Below are positions 15,565 through 23,254 of a stretch of 38,525 bases of DNA, piece by piece. A program made the position numbers and the translations under genes. Location: NCBI GenBank assembly GCA_035570495.1, contig DATMLO010000014.1, forward strand, positions 1 through 38,525, in the 5' to 3' direction. The DNA is from DATARH01 sp035570495. Lineage in GTDB: Bacteria > Pseudomonadota > Alphaproteobacteria > ATCC43930 > CGMCC-115725. How positions within the stretch are numbered: the stretch's first letter is position 1; the number at the start of each line of letters is the position of its first letter. A model generated the notes under the pieces. That model was not told the DNA's origin. It searched no databases and saw only the letters and a list, made by a program, of their open reading frames with translations.

Positions 15565-16959
15565 GTGGGCGAAAGCTATTCGGCCTTTCTCTACCTGATC
15601 GCCTCGATCTGCTTCATCATGGCGTTGAGGGGCCTGTCGTCGCCGGAAACGGCGCGCAACGGCAACTATTTCGGCATTGCCGGCATGGTCATCGCCGCGG
15701 TGACGACCTTGGCGACGCCGCAGGTCGTGAGTTATTGGCTGATCATCGCCGGCCTTTTGATCGGCGGGACGATCGGCACCTTTATCTCCCGTCAGATCCA
15801 GATGACCGCGCTGCCCCAGCTCGTCGCGGCGTTTCACAGCCTGGTCGGCTTGTCGGCCGTGTGTGTCGCTTGCGCGGCATTCGGTGCGCCCGAGGAATAC
15901 GGCATCGGCGTCAGAGGTAGCATCCATCCCGAGAGCCTTGTCGAGATGGGGCTCGGTCTGACGATCGGCGCGATCACCTTTACCGGCTCGCTCGTTGCCT
16001 TCGCCAAGCTGCAGGGTCTCGTGTCGGGCGCGCCCTTGACCTTCAAGGGTCAGCATCTGCTCAACGCGATCCTCGGCGCCGTGCTGATATTCCTGATCGT
16101 GATGTTTGTCGCGACCGAAAGCCCGATGGTGTTCGCGCTGCTGGTGCTGCTGTCGTTCGCATTCGGCTTCCTGCTCATCGTGCCGATCGGCGGCGCCGAC
16201 ATGCCGGTCGTGATCTCGATGCTGAACTCCTATTCGGGGTGGGCGGCGGCCGGCATCGGTTTCACGCTGTCAAATTCGCTGCTCATCATCACCGGGGCGT
16301 TGGTCGGGTCGTCGGGCGCCATCCTCAGTTACGTGATGTGCAAGGGGATGAACCGCTCGATCTTCAACGTGATCCTGGGCGGCTTTGGCACCGAGGGCGG
16401 CGCAGCCGCGACGGGACGTGGCAGCGGCGACCGCATGGTCAAGTCGGGCAGCGCCGAGGATGCCGCCTTCATCATGAAGAATGCCGGCTCGGTCATCATC
16501 GTGCCCGGCTATGGCATGGCGGTGGCGCAGGCGCAGCATTCGCTGAAGGCGATGACCGACCTCCTGAAAAAAGACGGGGTCAAGGTCAGCTACGCGATCC
16601 ATCCGGTCGCCGGGCGCATGCCGGGGCACATGAATGTGCTGCTGGCCGAGGCCAATGTTTCCTATGACGAGGTCAAGGAGCTCGACGAGATCAACCGCGA
16701 TTTCGCCTCGACCGATGTTGCGTTCGTGATCGGCGCCAACGACGTCACCAACCCGGCGGCCAAGACCGACCACGCATCGCCGATCTACGGGATGCCGATC
16801 CTCGACGTCGAGCACGCCAAGACCGTGCTGTTCGTCAAACGCTCGATGGCGTCGGGTTACGCCGGGGTCGAGAACGAGCTGTTCTTCCGCGACAACACGA
16901 TGATGCTGTTCGGCGACGCCAAAAAGATGTGCGACGAGATCGTCAAGGATCTGGAGTAG
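15565..16959 (+). CDS. pntB: NAD(P) transhydrogenase subunit beta
   Basis: A 464-residue protein. The N-terminal 270 residues form about nine transmembrane helices of the proton channel, and the C-terminal part is the NADP(H)-binding domain III, with IIVPGYGMAVAQAQH, the HPVAGRMPGHMNVLLAEA loop and IGANDVTNPAAK. It starts at a GTG (15565) preceded by GGCGGAAAG. The enzyme uses the proton gradient to make NADPH at the inner membrane. It is the last gene of the pnt operon; a palindromic repeat begins 12 bases after the stop. Confidence 0.95.
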   Translation: MGESYSAFLYLIASICFIMALRGLSSPETARNGNYFGIAGMVIAAVTTLATPQVVSYWLIIAGLLIGGTIGTFISRQIQMTALPQLVAAFHSLVGLSAVCVACAAFGAPEEYGIGVRGSIHPESLVEMGLGLTIGAITFTGSLVAFAKLQGLVSGAPLTFKGQHLLNAILGAVLIFLIVMFVATESPMVFALLVLLSFAFGFLLIVPIGGADMPVVISMLNSYSGWAAAGIGFTLSNSLLIITGALVGSSGAILSYVMCKGMNRSIFNVILGGFGTEGGAAATGRGSGDRMVKSGSAEDAAFIMKNAGSVIIVPGYGMAVAQAQHSLKAMTDLLKKDGVKVSYAIHPVAGRMPGHMNVLLAEANVSYDEVKELDEINRDFASTDVAFVIGANDVTNPAAKTDHASPIYGMPILDVEHAKTVLFVKRSMASGYAGVENELFFRDNTMMLFGDAKKMCDEIVKDLE

Positions 16960-16970
16960 TGCCTAAGGTT

Positions 16971-17018
16971 CCTCACCCGCTTGGGGGGAGGTGGCGAGCG
17001 TAGCGCGCCGGAGGGGGC
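16971..17018 (+). repeat. Palindromic intergenic repeat, family A, copy 1
   Basis: The unit runs CCTCACCCGC..GGGGGGAGG, then TGGCGAGCGTAGCGCGCCGG, then AGGGGGC. It lies just after pntB and its minus-strand reading forms the C-terminal codons (PSGALRSPPP) of the broken DUF559 gene. It matches the copy at 17437-17484 almost exactly. Confidence 0.85.
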
Positions 17019-17362
17019 AACGGCCACCGCCGCTTCAATACCGCGAAGAACCCCGTCCAAGTTTTCATCTCGCAAAATGTTTTTTGCAGGAATACGCAAC
17101 ACGGTAATCCCGCGTTGCTCAAGCCACGTCTGGCGACGCTCGTCGCGATGCGCTTGAGCCCCAGTAACCCGTCGACCTCGATCGCCAGACGTACAGAAGC
17201 GCAGAAGAAATCGAGAATGTAAGGGCCGACCGGATGCTGCCGGCGAAAGCGCAGTCCCGCGAGTCGTCCGTGCCGCAAAGCCTGCCACAGCACCACCTCG
17301 GGCAGGCTCATATTCCGGCGTAACATGCGGGCTCGGCCGAATGTCTTCTTGGGTGCCCTCAC
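16973..17362 (-). pseudogene. DUF559 endonuclease-like protein, frameshifted
   Basis: A DUF559 (PF04480) protein of the Vsr/restriction-endonuclease fold, about 125 residues. The N-terminal half is in one frame from a GTG at 17362: RRNMSLPEVVLWQALR, GLRFRRQHPVGPYILDFFC and the catalytic-type LAIEVDG. After about 17168 the family sequence continues in another frame (AHRDERRQTWLEQRGITVLR, then NLDGVLRGIE), so one base is missing near GACGG/GTT. The ribosome site GGAGG lies inside the flanking repeat and the last codons lie in another copy. The frame after the shift has no stop until 16857, inside pntB. Function of the family is unproven; a nuclease role is inferred from fold. Confidence 0.75.
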
Positions 17363-17413
17363 GCCCCCTCCACCATGCTTCGCATGGTTCCCCTCCCCCG
17401 CAAGCGGGTGAGG
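17363..17413 (-). repeat. Palindromic intergenic repeat, family A, copy 2 (inverted)
   Basis: On the minus strand it reads CCTCACCCGCTTGCGGGGG, AGGGGAACCATGCGAAGCAT and GGTGGAGGGGGCG. It shares the ends with copies 1 and 3 but has a different central hairpin (CCATGC/GCATGG). Its last bases give the GGAGG directly before the DUF559 start codon. Confidence 0.8.
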
Positions 17414-17436
17414 ATCCTACAGTGTTCGCATTCGTT

Positions 17437-17484
17437 CCTCACCCGCTTGCGGGGGAGGTGGCGAGCGTAGCGCGCCGGAGGGGG
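17437..17484 (+). repeat. Palindromic intergenic repeat, family A, copy 3
   Basis: It reads CCTCACCCGCTTGCGGGGGA, GGTGGCGAGCGTAGCGCGCC and GGAGGGGG, nearly identical to copy 1, and lies 23 bp from copy 2 in the opposite orientation. Confidence 0.85.
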
Positions 17485-17512
17485 TGAGCATGGCGATAAT
17501 TCCGTATGCGTA

Positions 17513-17556
17513 CGAAACAAAAGCGGAGCGAGATTGCTTCGCTCCGCTCGCAATGA
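17513..17556 (-). terminator. Intrinsic terminator of rpsU formed by a REP-like unit
   Basis: On the minus strand, downstream of rpsU, AGCGGAGCGA (17548-17539) pairs perfectly with TCGCTCCGCT (17531-17522) around a seven-base loop, followed by TTTTGTTTC. The outer part, CGTCATTGCGAGCGGAGCGA, is a REP-like unit also found at 21452. Strong stem plus T tract make this the clearest terminator in the window. Confidence 0.72.
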
Positions 17557-17580
17557 CGCGCTTCAATTGTAACCGGTGGG

Positions 17581-17784
17581 TTAGTACCCCTCGCGCTCCA
17601 TGCGCTTGCGTAAGAGCTTGCGATAGCGGCGCACGGCCTCGGCCTTTTCGCGGGCGCGGCGCTCGGACGGCTTCTCGTAATTGCGGCGGAGCTTCATTTC
17701 CCGGAACACGCCCTCGCGCTGCATTTTCTTTTTCAAGGCTCGCAGAGCCTGGTCGACATTGTTGTCGCGAACGAGGACTTGCAC
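17581..17784 (-). CDS. rpsU: 30S ribosomal protein S21
   Basis: A 67-residue very basic protein. It opens with VQVLVRDNNVDQALRALKKK, continues with FREMKLRRNYEKPSERRARE and ends in an Arg-rich tail, as S21 proteins do. The start is the GTG at 17784, matching family N-termini, with GGAG about ten bases upstream; the frame is open further upstream without similarity. S21 helps the 30S subunit bind mRNA during initiation. It is monocistronic and ends at a strong intrinsic terminator. Confidence 0.95.
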   Translation of the reverse strand: MQVLVRDNNVDQALRALKKKMQREGVFREMKLRRNYEKPSERRAREKAEAVRRYRKLLRKRMEREGY

Positions 17785-17971
17785 GGGCGCATGACTCCGC
17801 AGTTGAGCCGGTAGGGGCGCGCAACCTATCACTTGCGGGCGCTTCTGTGAAGCCGAGACGAGGCGCTGCCAGGGGCTTTGGTCATAACGCCATGCAGGAA
17901 CAGCGGTTGCCAACCTCGCTTGAAGTTCGGAAAATAATATCGCTGGCTTATCATTTTGCCGAGGAAGCGCC

Positions 17972-19603
17972 ATGGCCGCCGTCGCCCCTGTAACGCAAGC
18001 GCAAGACGCCCCAGAATTCGACGCCATTGTCATCGGCGCTGGGGTTTCCGGCCTCTATCAGCTCTACAAGCTGCGCCAGTTGGGGCTCAAGGTGCGGGTG
18101 TTCGAGGCCGGCACCGGCGTCGGCGGCACCTGGTACTGGAACCGCTATCCCGGCGCGCGTTTCGATTCCGAAAGCTACACCTACGGCTATTCCTTCTCCC
18201 AGGATCTGCTCGACGAGTGGAACTGGGAGGAGCGTTTCGCCGGCCAGCCCGAGACCGAGCGCTATCTCAACCACGTCACCGACAAGTTCGACCTGCGCCG
18301 CGACATCCAGTTCAGGAGCTCTGTCGCCGCCGCGCATTACGACGACGAGACCCGGCACTGGGATGTCGTGCTCGAAGACGGGCGTCGCTACACGGCCCGC
18401 TTCCTGATCACCGCGATCGGCGTGCTCTCGGCACCGACCATGCCGAATATCCCCGGCGTCGACAGCTTCAAGGGCCAGGCCTGCCACACGCATTTCTGGC
18501 CGAAGGAAGGGATCGACTACGCCGGCAAGCGGGTCGGCATCATCGGCACCGGCGCGACCGCGATCCAGACGATCCAGACGATCGCCAAAAGCGTCGGCTC
18601 GCTGACCGTGTTCCAGCGTACCCCAAACTGGGCGGCGCCGTTGCACAACGCCAGGATCGCCGATGACGAGATGCGCGACATCCGCGCCCGCTACGACGAG
18701 ATCTTCGCGCTCTGCGCCGAAAGCCCCGGCTGCTTTATCCATCTTCCCGACCCGCGCAAGGCGACCGAGGTGACCGCGGCGGAACGCGAGGCGCTGTTCG
18801 AGAAGCTCTACGCCTCGCCCGGCTTCGGCATCTGGCAGGGCAATTTCAGCGATATCCTATCCGATCGGAAGGCCAATGCGCTGATCTCGGATTTCGTCGC
18901 GCGCAAAATCCGCGAGCGGGTCAAGGACCCGGTCGTCGCCGAAAAGCTGATCCCGAAAAACCATGGCTTCGGCACCCGCCGCGTGCCGCTCGAAGGCGGG
19001 TACTTCGAGGTCTACAACCAGCCCAACGTCAAACTCGTCGACATCAACGAGACGCCGATCGAGCGCATCACCCCGGCCGGCATCAAGACGAGCGACCAGG
19101 AATACGAGTTCGACATCATCATCTACGCGACCGGCTTCGACGCGATCACCGGCGCCTTTGACCGGATCGACATCACAGGCCTTGACGGACAGAAGCTCAA
19201 GGACAGGTGGAAGGACGGGCCGCAAACCTATCTCGGCGTGTTTGTCGAGGGCTTCCCGAATTTCCTGATGGTCGTCGGACCGCATGGCGGGCTCGGCAAT
19301 TTCCCGCGCGTCGCCCAATACAGCGTCGAGTGGGTGACGGAGCTTGTCGCCCACGCGCGCAAGAACGGCGTCACCCGCGTCGAGGCGACCCCGGAGGGCA
19401 CCGCCGACTGGACGGCCCATGTCATGTCGCTCGGCGAGGGGCTGTTGATGAACGAGATCGACTCGTGGATGACCGGCGTCAACCGCAACGTCGAGGGCAA
19501 GCAGACACGCAAGATCATGCGCTACAGCGGCGGCCACCCCGCGTTTCGCGAGCATTGCGACGCGGTAGCCGCCGGCGGCTACCGCAATCTCGCTTTGAGC
19601 TGA
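17972..19603 (+). CDS. Baeyer-Villiger monooxygenase (flavin, class B)
   Basis: A 543-residue FAD/NADPH enzyme that inserts oxygen next to a ketone, giving an ester or lactone. The first Rossmann motif GAGVSG is at 22-27, with GGTWYWNRYPGARFDSES at about 51-68 as in cyclohexanone monooxygenases. The Baeyer-Villiger fingerprint FxGxxxHxxxWP is intact at 166-177 (FKGQACHTHFWP). The second nucleotide motif GTGATA is at 192-197. Length is typical (about 540). Substrate range cannot be predicted; relatives take cyclic, phenyl and linear ketones. The gene stands alone, divergent from rpsU, and ends in a strong GC hairpin. Confidence 0.92.
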   Translation: MAAVAPVTQAQDAPEFDAIVIGAGVSGLYQLYKLRQLGLKVRVFEAGTGVGGTWYWNRYPGARFDSESYTYGYSFSQDLLDEWNWEERFAGQPETERYLNHVTDKFDLRRDIQFRSSVAAAHYDDETRHWDVVLEDGRRYTARFLITAIGVLSAPTMPNIPGVDSFKGQACHTHFWPKEGIDYAGKRVGIIGTGATAIQTIQTIAKSVGSLTVFQRTPNWAAPLHNARIADDEMRDIRARYDEIFALCAESPGCFIHLPDPRKATEVTAAEREALFEKLYASPGFGIWQGNFSDILSDRKANALISDFVARKIRERVKDPVVAEKLIPKNHGFGTRRVPLEGGYFEVYNQPNVKLVDINETPIERITPAGIKTSDQEYEFDIIIYATGFDAITGAFDRIDITGLDGQKLKDRWKDGPQTYLGVFVEGFPNFLMVVGPHGGLGNFPRVAQYSVEWVTELVAHARKNGVTRVEATPEGTADWTAHVMSLGEGLLMNEIDSWMTGVNRNVEGKQTRKIMRYSGGHPAFREHCDAVAAGGYRNLALS

Positions 19604-19606
19604 AGA

Positions 19607-19624
19607 GGGCCGCTGTCGCGGCCC
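19607..19624. terminator. GC-rich hairpin between two convergent genes
   Basis: GGGCCGC-TGTC-GCGGCCC, a perfect seven-base-pair stem with a tetraloop, begins three bases after the monooxygenase stop and four bases before the end of the convergent gene at 19629. There is no T run on either strand, so it may act as a bidirectional barrier or 3'-end protector. Confidence 0.5.
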
Positions 19625-19628
19625 ACCG

Positions 19629-20120
19629 TCAGGGGCGGCGTTCCTCGATCTTGGTCTCGAAACACATTCTCGGCAGGTTATCGAGGCTGGCGTTTCCCGC
19701 ATCGCAGTCGCCGCCCTTGGCGTCGCTGATGTTGAGCGCGATCGGCTCTCCAGGCTCGATGATGACCGCTTGCAGGAAATGGCTGTTCACGACGGTGGGA
19801 TAAATAAACGAGGAAGCATCGGCGTAGCGGGATAGGTCGATCGAGATTTTGGCTGCTTTGGCTGCCGGGATCAGCAGATGAATCCGGTAGTCGCAGGCGG
19901 GATTGAAGCCGCCTTTGCCGGCAAAGGCCCGCCAACTCGCGGCCGGCGCAGTGGTCGGATGCACGGACGACGCGGCGGAAGGCTGCTCCGGCGTAACGCC
20001 GCTTGGTGTTTGAACCAGCCCGCCATGCGAACTCGAATTCCACGCCAACCCGATCGCCAAGACGATCGCCGCGCCGGCCATCCCGGCGACAAGCGACGTC
20101 AGGTAGGTTCGCCAGGTCAT
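19629..20120 (-). CDS. Membrane-anchored or secreted protein of unknown function
   Basis: A 163-residue protein. One hydrophobic segment near the N-terminus (residues 6-28, YLTSLVAGMAGAAIVLAIGLAW) is followed by a Ser/Pro/Thr-rich linker (about 30-60) and a folded domain. That domain has two to three Cys (in NPACDYRIHLL, GGDCDAG and PRMCFETKI) and an IIEPGEPIALNISDAKGG stretch. The start at 20120 is chosen for GAGGAAACAA just before that ATG. The topology suggests an N-terminal anchor and periplasmic domain. I do not recognise the family. Confidence 0.72.
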   Translation of the reverse strand: MTWRTYLTSLVAGMAGAAIVLAIGLAWNSSSHGGLVQTPSGVTPEQPSAASSVHPTTAPAASWRAFAGKGGFNPACDYRIHLLIPAAKAAKISIDLSRYADASSFIYPTVVNSHFLQAVIIEPGEPIALNISDAKGGDCDAGNASLDNLPRMCFETKIEERRP

Positions 20121-20250
20121 TTGTTTCCTCTCCGCCGCTGCGCTGTCCTCGCGCAACTACGCATGTTTGTCGGGAACCGATCCACCCCGGCTTTCCGGCC
20201 CTCGGTTATCGTGGCTTTACTGCCGGCGCGCCGCGTCTCATATAAAGCGC

Positions 20251-20811
20251 ATGGCTCTCCTAAAGATCGCCAAGATGGGCAACCCCATTCTGCGCGCCCG
20301 CGCCGCCGAGGTCGATGATCCGGCCGCGCCCTGGGTCAAGAAGCTCGTCGAGGACATGCTCGAGACGATGGACGATGCCGGCGGCACCGGCATCGCCGCG
20401 CCGCAGGTGCATGCCGCGCACCGCATCGTGACGTTCTTTGTCGCCGGCGAGCGCAGCGGCGACCTGCCCGGTGATGGCGAGCAGCCGCTGACCGTGCTCA
20501 TCAACCCGGTCATCGAGCCGATCGGCCACGAGATCGCGCTCGGCTGGGAAGGGTGCCTGTCGGTGCCCGGAATGCGCGGCGTCGTGCCGCGCCATCTGCG
20601 CGTGCGCTACCGCGGCCTCGGGCTCGACGGCCAGCCCATCGAGCGCGAGGCGGCCGGTTTCCATGCGCGCGTCGTGCAGCACGAATGCGACCATCTCGAT
20701 GGCATCCTCTACCCGCAGCGGATGACCGATCATCGCCTCCTGGTCTTCACCGAGGAGCTGCAGCGCCACCCGATCGACCTCGCCGAGTTCTTGAAGGGCG
20801 AGACCCAATGA
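20251..20811 (+). CDS. def: Peptide deformylase
   Basis: A 186-residue metalloenzyme that removes the formyl group from new N-termini. The three motifs are present: GGTGIAAPQ (44-52), EGCLS (100-104) with metal ligand Cys102, and HECDH (144-148) with two His ligands and the catalytic Glu. The start at 20251 matches family N-termini (MALLKIAKMGNPILR). Its stop overlaps the ATG of the COQ9-family gene. The usual partner fmt is not adjacent, and an alphaproteobacterium often has more than one def copy. Confidence 0.93.
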   Translation: MALLKIAKMGNPILRARAAEVDDPAAPWVKKLVEDMLETMDDAGGTGIAAPQVHAAHRIVTFFVAGERSGDLPGDGEQPLTVLINPVIEPIGHEIALGWEGCLSVPGMRGVVPRHLRVRYRGLGLDGQPIEREAAGFHARVVQHECDHLDGILYPQRMTDHRLLVFTEELQRHPIDLAEFLKGETQ

Positions 20812-21446
20812 AAAGCCCCTTGGCCGAGCACGACCGCGACCGCTTGATCGAGGCGATCCTGCCGGATGTCGCGTTTGACGGCTGGTCGCATGGCGCGCTG
20901 CGCAGTGCGGCTCGCCGGCTCGACATGCCGGCCGAGGAGGCGCTGGCGCTGTTTCCGCGCGGCGCGCCGGACATCGTCGCCGCGTTCAGCGCCTGGGCCG
21001 ACCGGCGCATGCTCGATCGCTTCGAGGCGACGGCATCCGAAACTGCCGGCACCGCTTCGCGCGTCAAGCGCGCGCTGGGTTTGCGCTTTGAGGTCGTCGA
21101 GCCGTGGCGCGAGGCGGTGCGGCGCGCGCTCTCGGTGTTGGCGCTGCCGCCGCACGCGGTGCTCGGTATGCGCCTCATCTACGACACGGTCGACGGCATC
21201 TGGTACGCCGCCGGCGACGCCTCGACCGATTTCAGCTTCTACACCAAGCGCGCGACGCTCGCCGGCATCTACGCCGCGACGCTGATGTATTGGCTGGAGG
21301 ATCGCTCCGAGGATTTCGCCGACACGCGCGCCTTTATCGACCGGCGCCTCGCCGATGTCGCCCTCGTCGGCAAGCTGCGTGGGCGCGTTGAGGGCGAGCT
21401 GCAGCGCCTGCCCAACCCATTCCGCCTGTTCCGGCCGGTCAGGTAA
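20808..21446 (+). CDS. COQ9 family protein
   Basis: A 212-residue protein of the COQ9 family, a TetR-like helical fold. It begins with an FDGWSHGALRSAARRL helix and has the family signature DFSFYTKRATLAGIYAAT near residues 145-162, then YWLEDRSEDF. In eukaryotes COQ9 binds lipids and presents quinone intermediates to COQ7; a ubiquinone role here is inferred by homology. It is translationally coupled to def (ATGA overlap) and ends just before a long palindromic repeat. Confidence 0.88.
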   Translation: MKSPLAEHDRDRLIEAILPDVAFDGWSHGALRSAARRLDMPAEEALALFPRGAPDIVAAFSAWADRRMLDRFEATASETAGTASRVKRALGLRFEVVEPWREAVRRALSVLALPPHAVLGMRLIYDTVDGIWYAAGDASTDFSFYTKRATLAGIYAATLMYWLEDRSEDFADTRAFIDRRLADVALVGKLRGRVEGELQRLPNPFRLFRPVR

Positions 21447-21451
21447 CGGCC

Positions 21452-21544
21452 GTCATTGCGAGCGTAGCGAAGCAATCTCCTTCCGCCTTGGCCCTCTATG
21501 GCCGGAGATTGCCGCGTCGCGCTATCGCGCTCCTCGCAATGACG
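21452..21544. repeat. Long palindromic REP-like element
   Basis: The outer arms CGTCATTGCGAG (21452-21463) and CTCGCAATGACG (21533-21544) are perfect inverted repeats. The inner arms GCAATCTC (21473-21480) and GAGATTGC (21505-21512) form a second level. It sits between two convergent genes with 5 bp on each side and may serve as a bidirectional terminator. Half of it is repeated at 17521-17556. Confidence 0.85.
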
Positions 21545-21549
21545 CGGGT

Positions 21550-22080
21550 TTAGTGAAAAAACCCGTGCTTGAGCGCCACTTTCGCGACGCAGCGCGGCGT
21601 TGCGGAGTCGCGTTCATGCACCTCGATCTCGTCGATCCGTCCGGAAATCGCCAGGTCTTTGGCGTTCAATAGCGCCATGGTCTGCCGCGCGTCGCGGAAT
21701 TCCTTGGTGCTGGCGACCGTGACATGCGGGATGTAGGGCGCTTCCGGCCGCAGGCAGCAGGCGAGGGGCCCTGCATGCAGCCGTTCATGCAGCCGGATGA
21801 TCGCGCCAAACCCTTCGTCCGGCACGAGGAACACGTGGTAGAGGCCCATCTGCGCCTCGGGCACGATCATCGCCGAGCGCAGGCAAAAACGGATGCGCGA
21901 GGTATTGGCGCAGGTCGCCTTGACCTGCTGGATCACGTCGTCGCTAAGTTGGGCGCCGGGGAAGACCAGCGTGAAGGCCGGCGCGCCGTCGCTATGCGTT
22001 CGCGCCTGGCGCAGGTGGACGAGCCAATCGAGCTCAGCTCTGGGAAATTCCGGCTTCGCAACAACCTCTAGCGCACTCAT
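21550..22080 (-). CDS. 2'-5' RNA ligase-like (2H phosphoesterase) protein lacking one catalytic His
   Basis: A 176-residue protein of the 2H phosphoesterase superfamily. The second motif is intact, His119-Val-Thr121 in IPHVTVAS. The first motif, expected as HxT before LVFP, reads APAFTLVFP, so the catalytic histidine is Ala35. Family members cleave or ligate 2',5' or cyclic phosphodiesters using both histidines; with one missing, catalysis is doubtful and a binding role is possible. Other conserved parts (YHVFLVPDEG, EIEVHERD) remain, so this is not general decay. It is downstream of the GST gene on the same strand with a 132-bp gap. Confidence 0.8.
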   Translation of the reverse strand: MSALEVVAKPEFPRAELDWLVHLRQARTHSDGAPAFTLVFPGAQLSDDVIQQVKATCANTSRIRFCLRSAMIVPEAQMGLYHVFLVPDEGFGAIIRLHERLHAGPLACCLRPEAPYIPHVTVASTKEFRDARQTMALLNAKDLAISGRIDEIEVHERDSATPRCVAKVALKHGFFH

Positions 22081-22197
22081 CGTTTCACGTCCGATGGCGT
22101 CATCGCCAAACGGTTGAGAAAGATCGTGCCGCCGGGCCGCGCTTCAAGAGCCAGCCCGGAACAATCGTCGGTAATAAATCGTGAAGTTCTACAGACG

Positions 22198-22217
22198 TTT
22201 GAGCCGCGCGGCTCAAA
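22198..22217. terminator. Perfect 20-bp palindrome overlapping the GST stop codon
   Basis: TTTGAGCCGC followed by its exact complement GCGGCTCAAA. The TGA of the GST gene lies inside it. As RNA it would form a hairpin with the last codons. It could be a terminator without T run, or an operator for a dimeric protein. Confidence 0.45.
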
Positions 22218-22848
22218 AGCCGGGCGGCCGGGTCACCTGCACGCTCTGCCGCTCTTCCATGCGCTGCGCCCAGGCGGCGAGCGCCGGCAACTCGGCGATT
22301 TGGGCGGCGCCTTCGGGCAGCCGCTTGAAGTAGTAGATTTGCGGGATGACCATCAGGTCGGCGAGGCTCAGCGCATCGCCGGCGAGAAATTCCTGGCCGC
22401 CCGCCAGCCGTGCGATTTCGCCGATGCACTGCCGCACGCGCGGTAGCGACTCGGCGACCTTGGCTTCGTCTGTCGGCTTGCCGATCCGCGGCGCGACAAA
22501 GCGCTGGAAAAGGACCCCGTGCAGCAGGCACGGCGTCAGGTAGGAATCGACGATCCCCATGATCTGGTTCATGCGCGCGAACGGATGCAGCTCGATCGGC
22601 TGCAGCGGCGCCGAGGAAAACGCCTCGTCGATGTAGCGCATGATCGCCTGAGTCTCGTAGAGCTCAAACCCGTCATGCTCGAACGCCGGTATGCGGCCAA
22701 ACGGATGGCGCGCCAGATGCGGCTCGCTGCGGAACTCGTCGATACCGACACTGACGAGTTCGTGCGCGACACCCTTTTCGGCCAGTGCCAGCCGCGTGCT
22801 CCACACGTAAGGGCTCATCGCCGCGCCATAGACGATCGGCCGCGCCAT
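22213..22848 (-). CDS. Glutathione S-transferase family protein
   Basis: A 211-residue protein. The N-terminal thioredoxin-like domain (1-80) has a candidate catalytic Ser12 in GAAMSPYVWSTRLALAEKG, the cis-Pro region GRIPAFEHDG and ETQAIMRYIDEAF for glutathione binding. The helical C-terminal domain (85-211) ends in the family-type FLAGDALSLADLMVIPQIYY, which contains the capping Asp. The substrate is unknown. No aromatic-catabolism partner is next to it. The start at 22848 is the ATG with family-like MARPIVYG. Confidence 0.9.
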   Translation of the reverse strand: MARPIVYGAAMSPYVWSTRLALAEKGVAHELVSVGIDEFRSEPHLARHPFGRIPAFEHDGFELYETQAIMRYIDEAFSSAPLQPIELHPFARMNQIMGIVDSYLTPCLLHGVLFQRFVAPRIGKPTDEAKVAESLPRVRQCIGEIARLAGGQEFLAGDALSLADLMVIPQIYYFKRLPEGAAQIAELPALAAWAQRMEERQSVQVTRPPGF

Positions 22849-22987
22849 TGCTCAATCCTTCCCGTTATCGCGACCCAAACTTATCAGGCGTCATTCCGTG
22901 GCGCGACATTGGAGCGAACCTTGGATTTCACCGGCGGTTAACGCTCCCGTGATAGGGAGGTGGCCGGCTGAAGAACGAGGACCCTCG

Positions 22988-23176
22988 ATGTTTGGCATTT
23001 TGGGGAAAGCCATCAAAGGCATCTTCTACCTTGCACTGTTGCTCGTGGTGCTTGGCTTTTTCGTAGCGAAGCACGCGCCAAACCCGAACGACTATTTCAG
23101 CACGCCTTCGGTTGAGTTCCAGTCGCGCTGCGACCACTACAACAGCCAGTACAAGTGCGAGGCGCAGTTTCGCTAG
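22988..23176 (+). CDS. Small single-pass membrane protein of unknown function
   Basis: A 62-residue protein. An amphipathic start (MFGILGKAIKG) precedes one transmembrane helix (about 12-29, IFYLALLLVVLGFFVAK). A short tail follows with two Cys residues, in SRCDHYNSQYKCEAQF, that could form a disulphide if the tail is periplasmic. GAGGA precedes the ATG. A hairpin TAGCCG/CGGCTA includes its stop codon. I do not recognise the family. Confidence 0.6.
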   Translation: MFGILGKAIKGIFYLALLLVVLGFFVAKHAPNPNDYFSTPSVEFQSRCDHYNSQYKCEAQFR

Positions 23177-23194
23177 CCGCCGGGGCGCCGGCTA
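23174..23194 (+). terminator. Hairpin starting at the stop codon of the small membrane protein gene
   Basis: TAGCCG (23174-23179), whose first three bases are the stop codon, pairs with CGGCTA (23189-23194) around a nine-base GC-rich loop. No T run follows. Confidence 0.35.
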
Positions 23195-23254
23195 ACCGGC
23201 ATCGCCGGCGCCAGCAGCCGGCACTGCGCGCTCTCCTGGAACGACGAAACTAAA

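Noticed and set aside
16973..17362. DUF559 gene as part of a restriction or anti-phage defence system
   Set aside because: It has no methylase, helicase or other defence partner nearby and is frameshifted; only the fold hints at nuclease activity.
16971..17556. CRISPR-like array from the repeated units at 17 kb
   Set aside because: Copies are in mixed orientation, have variable cores and no regular spacers; they are palindromic intergenic repeats.
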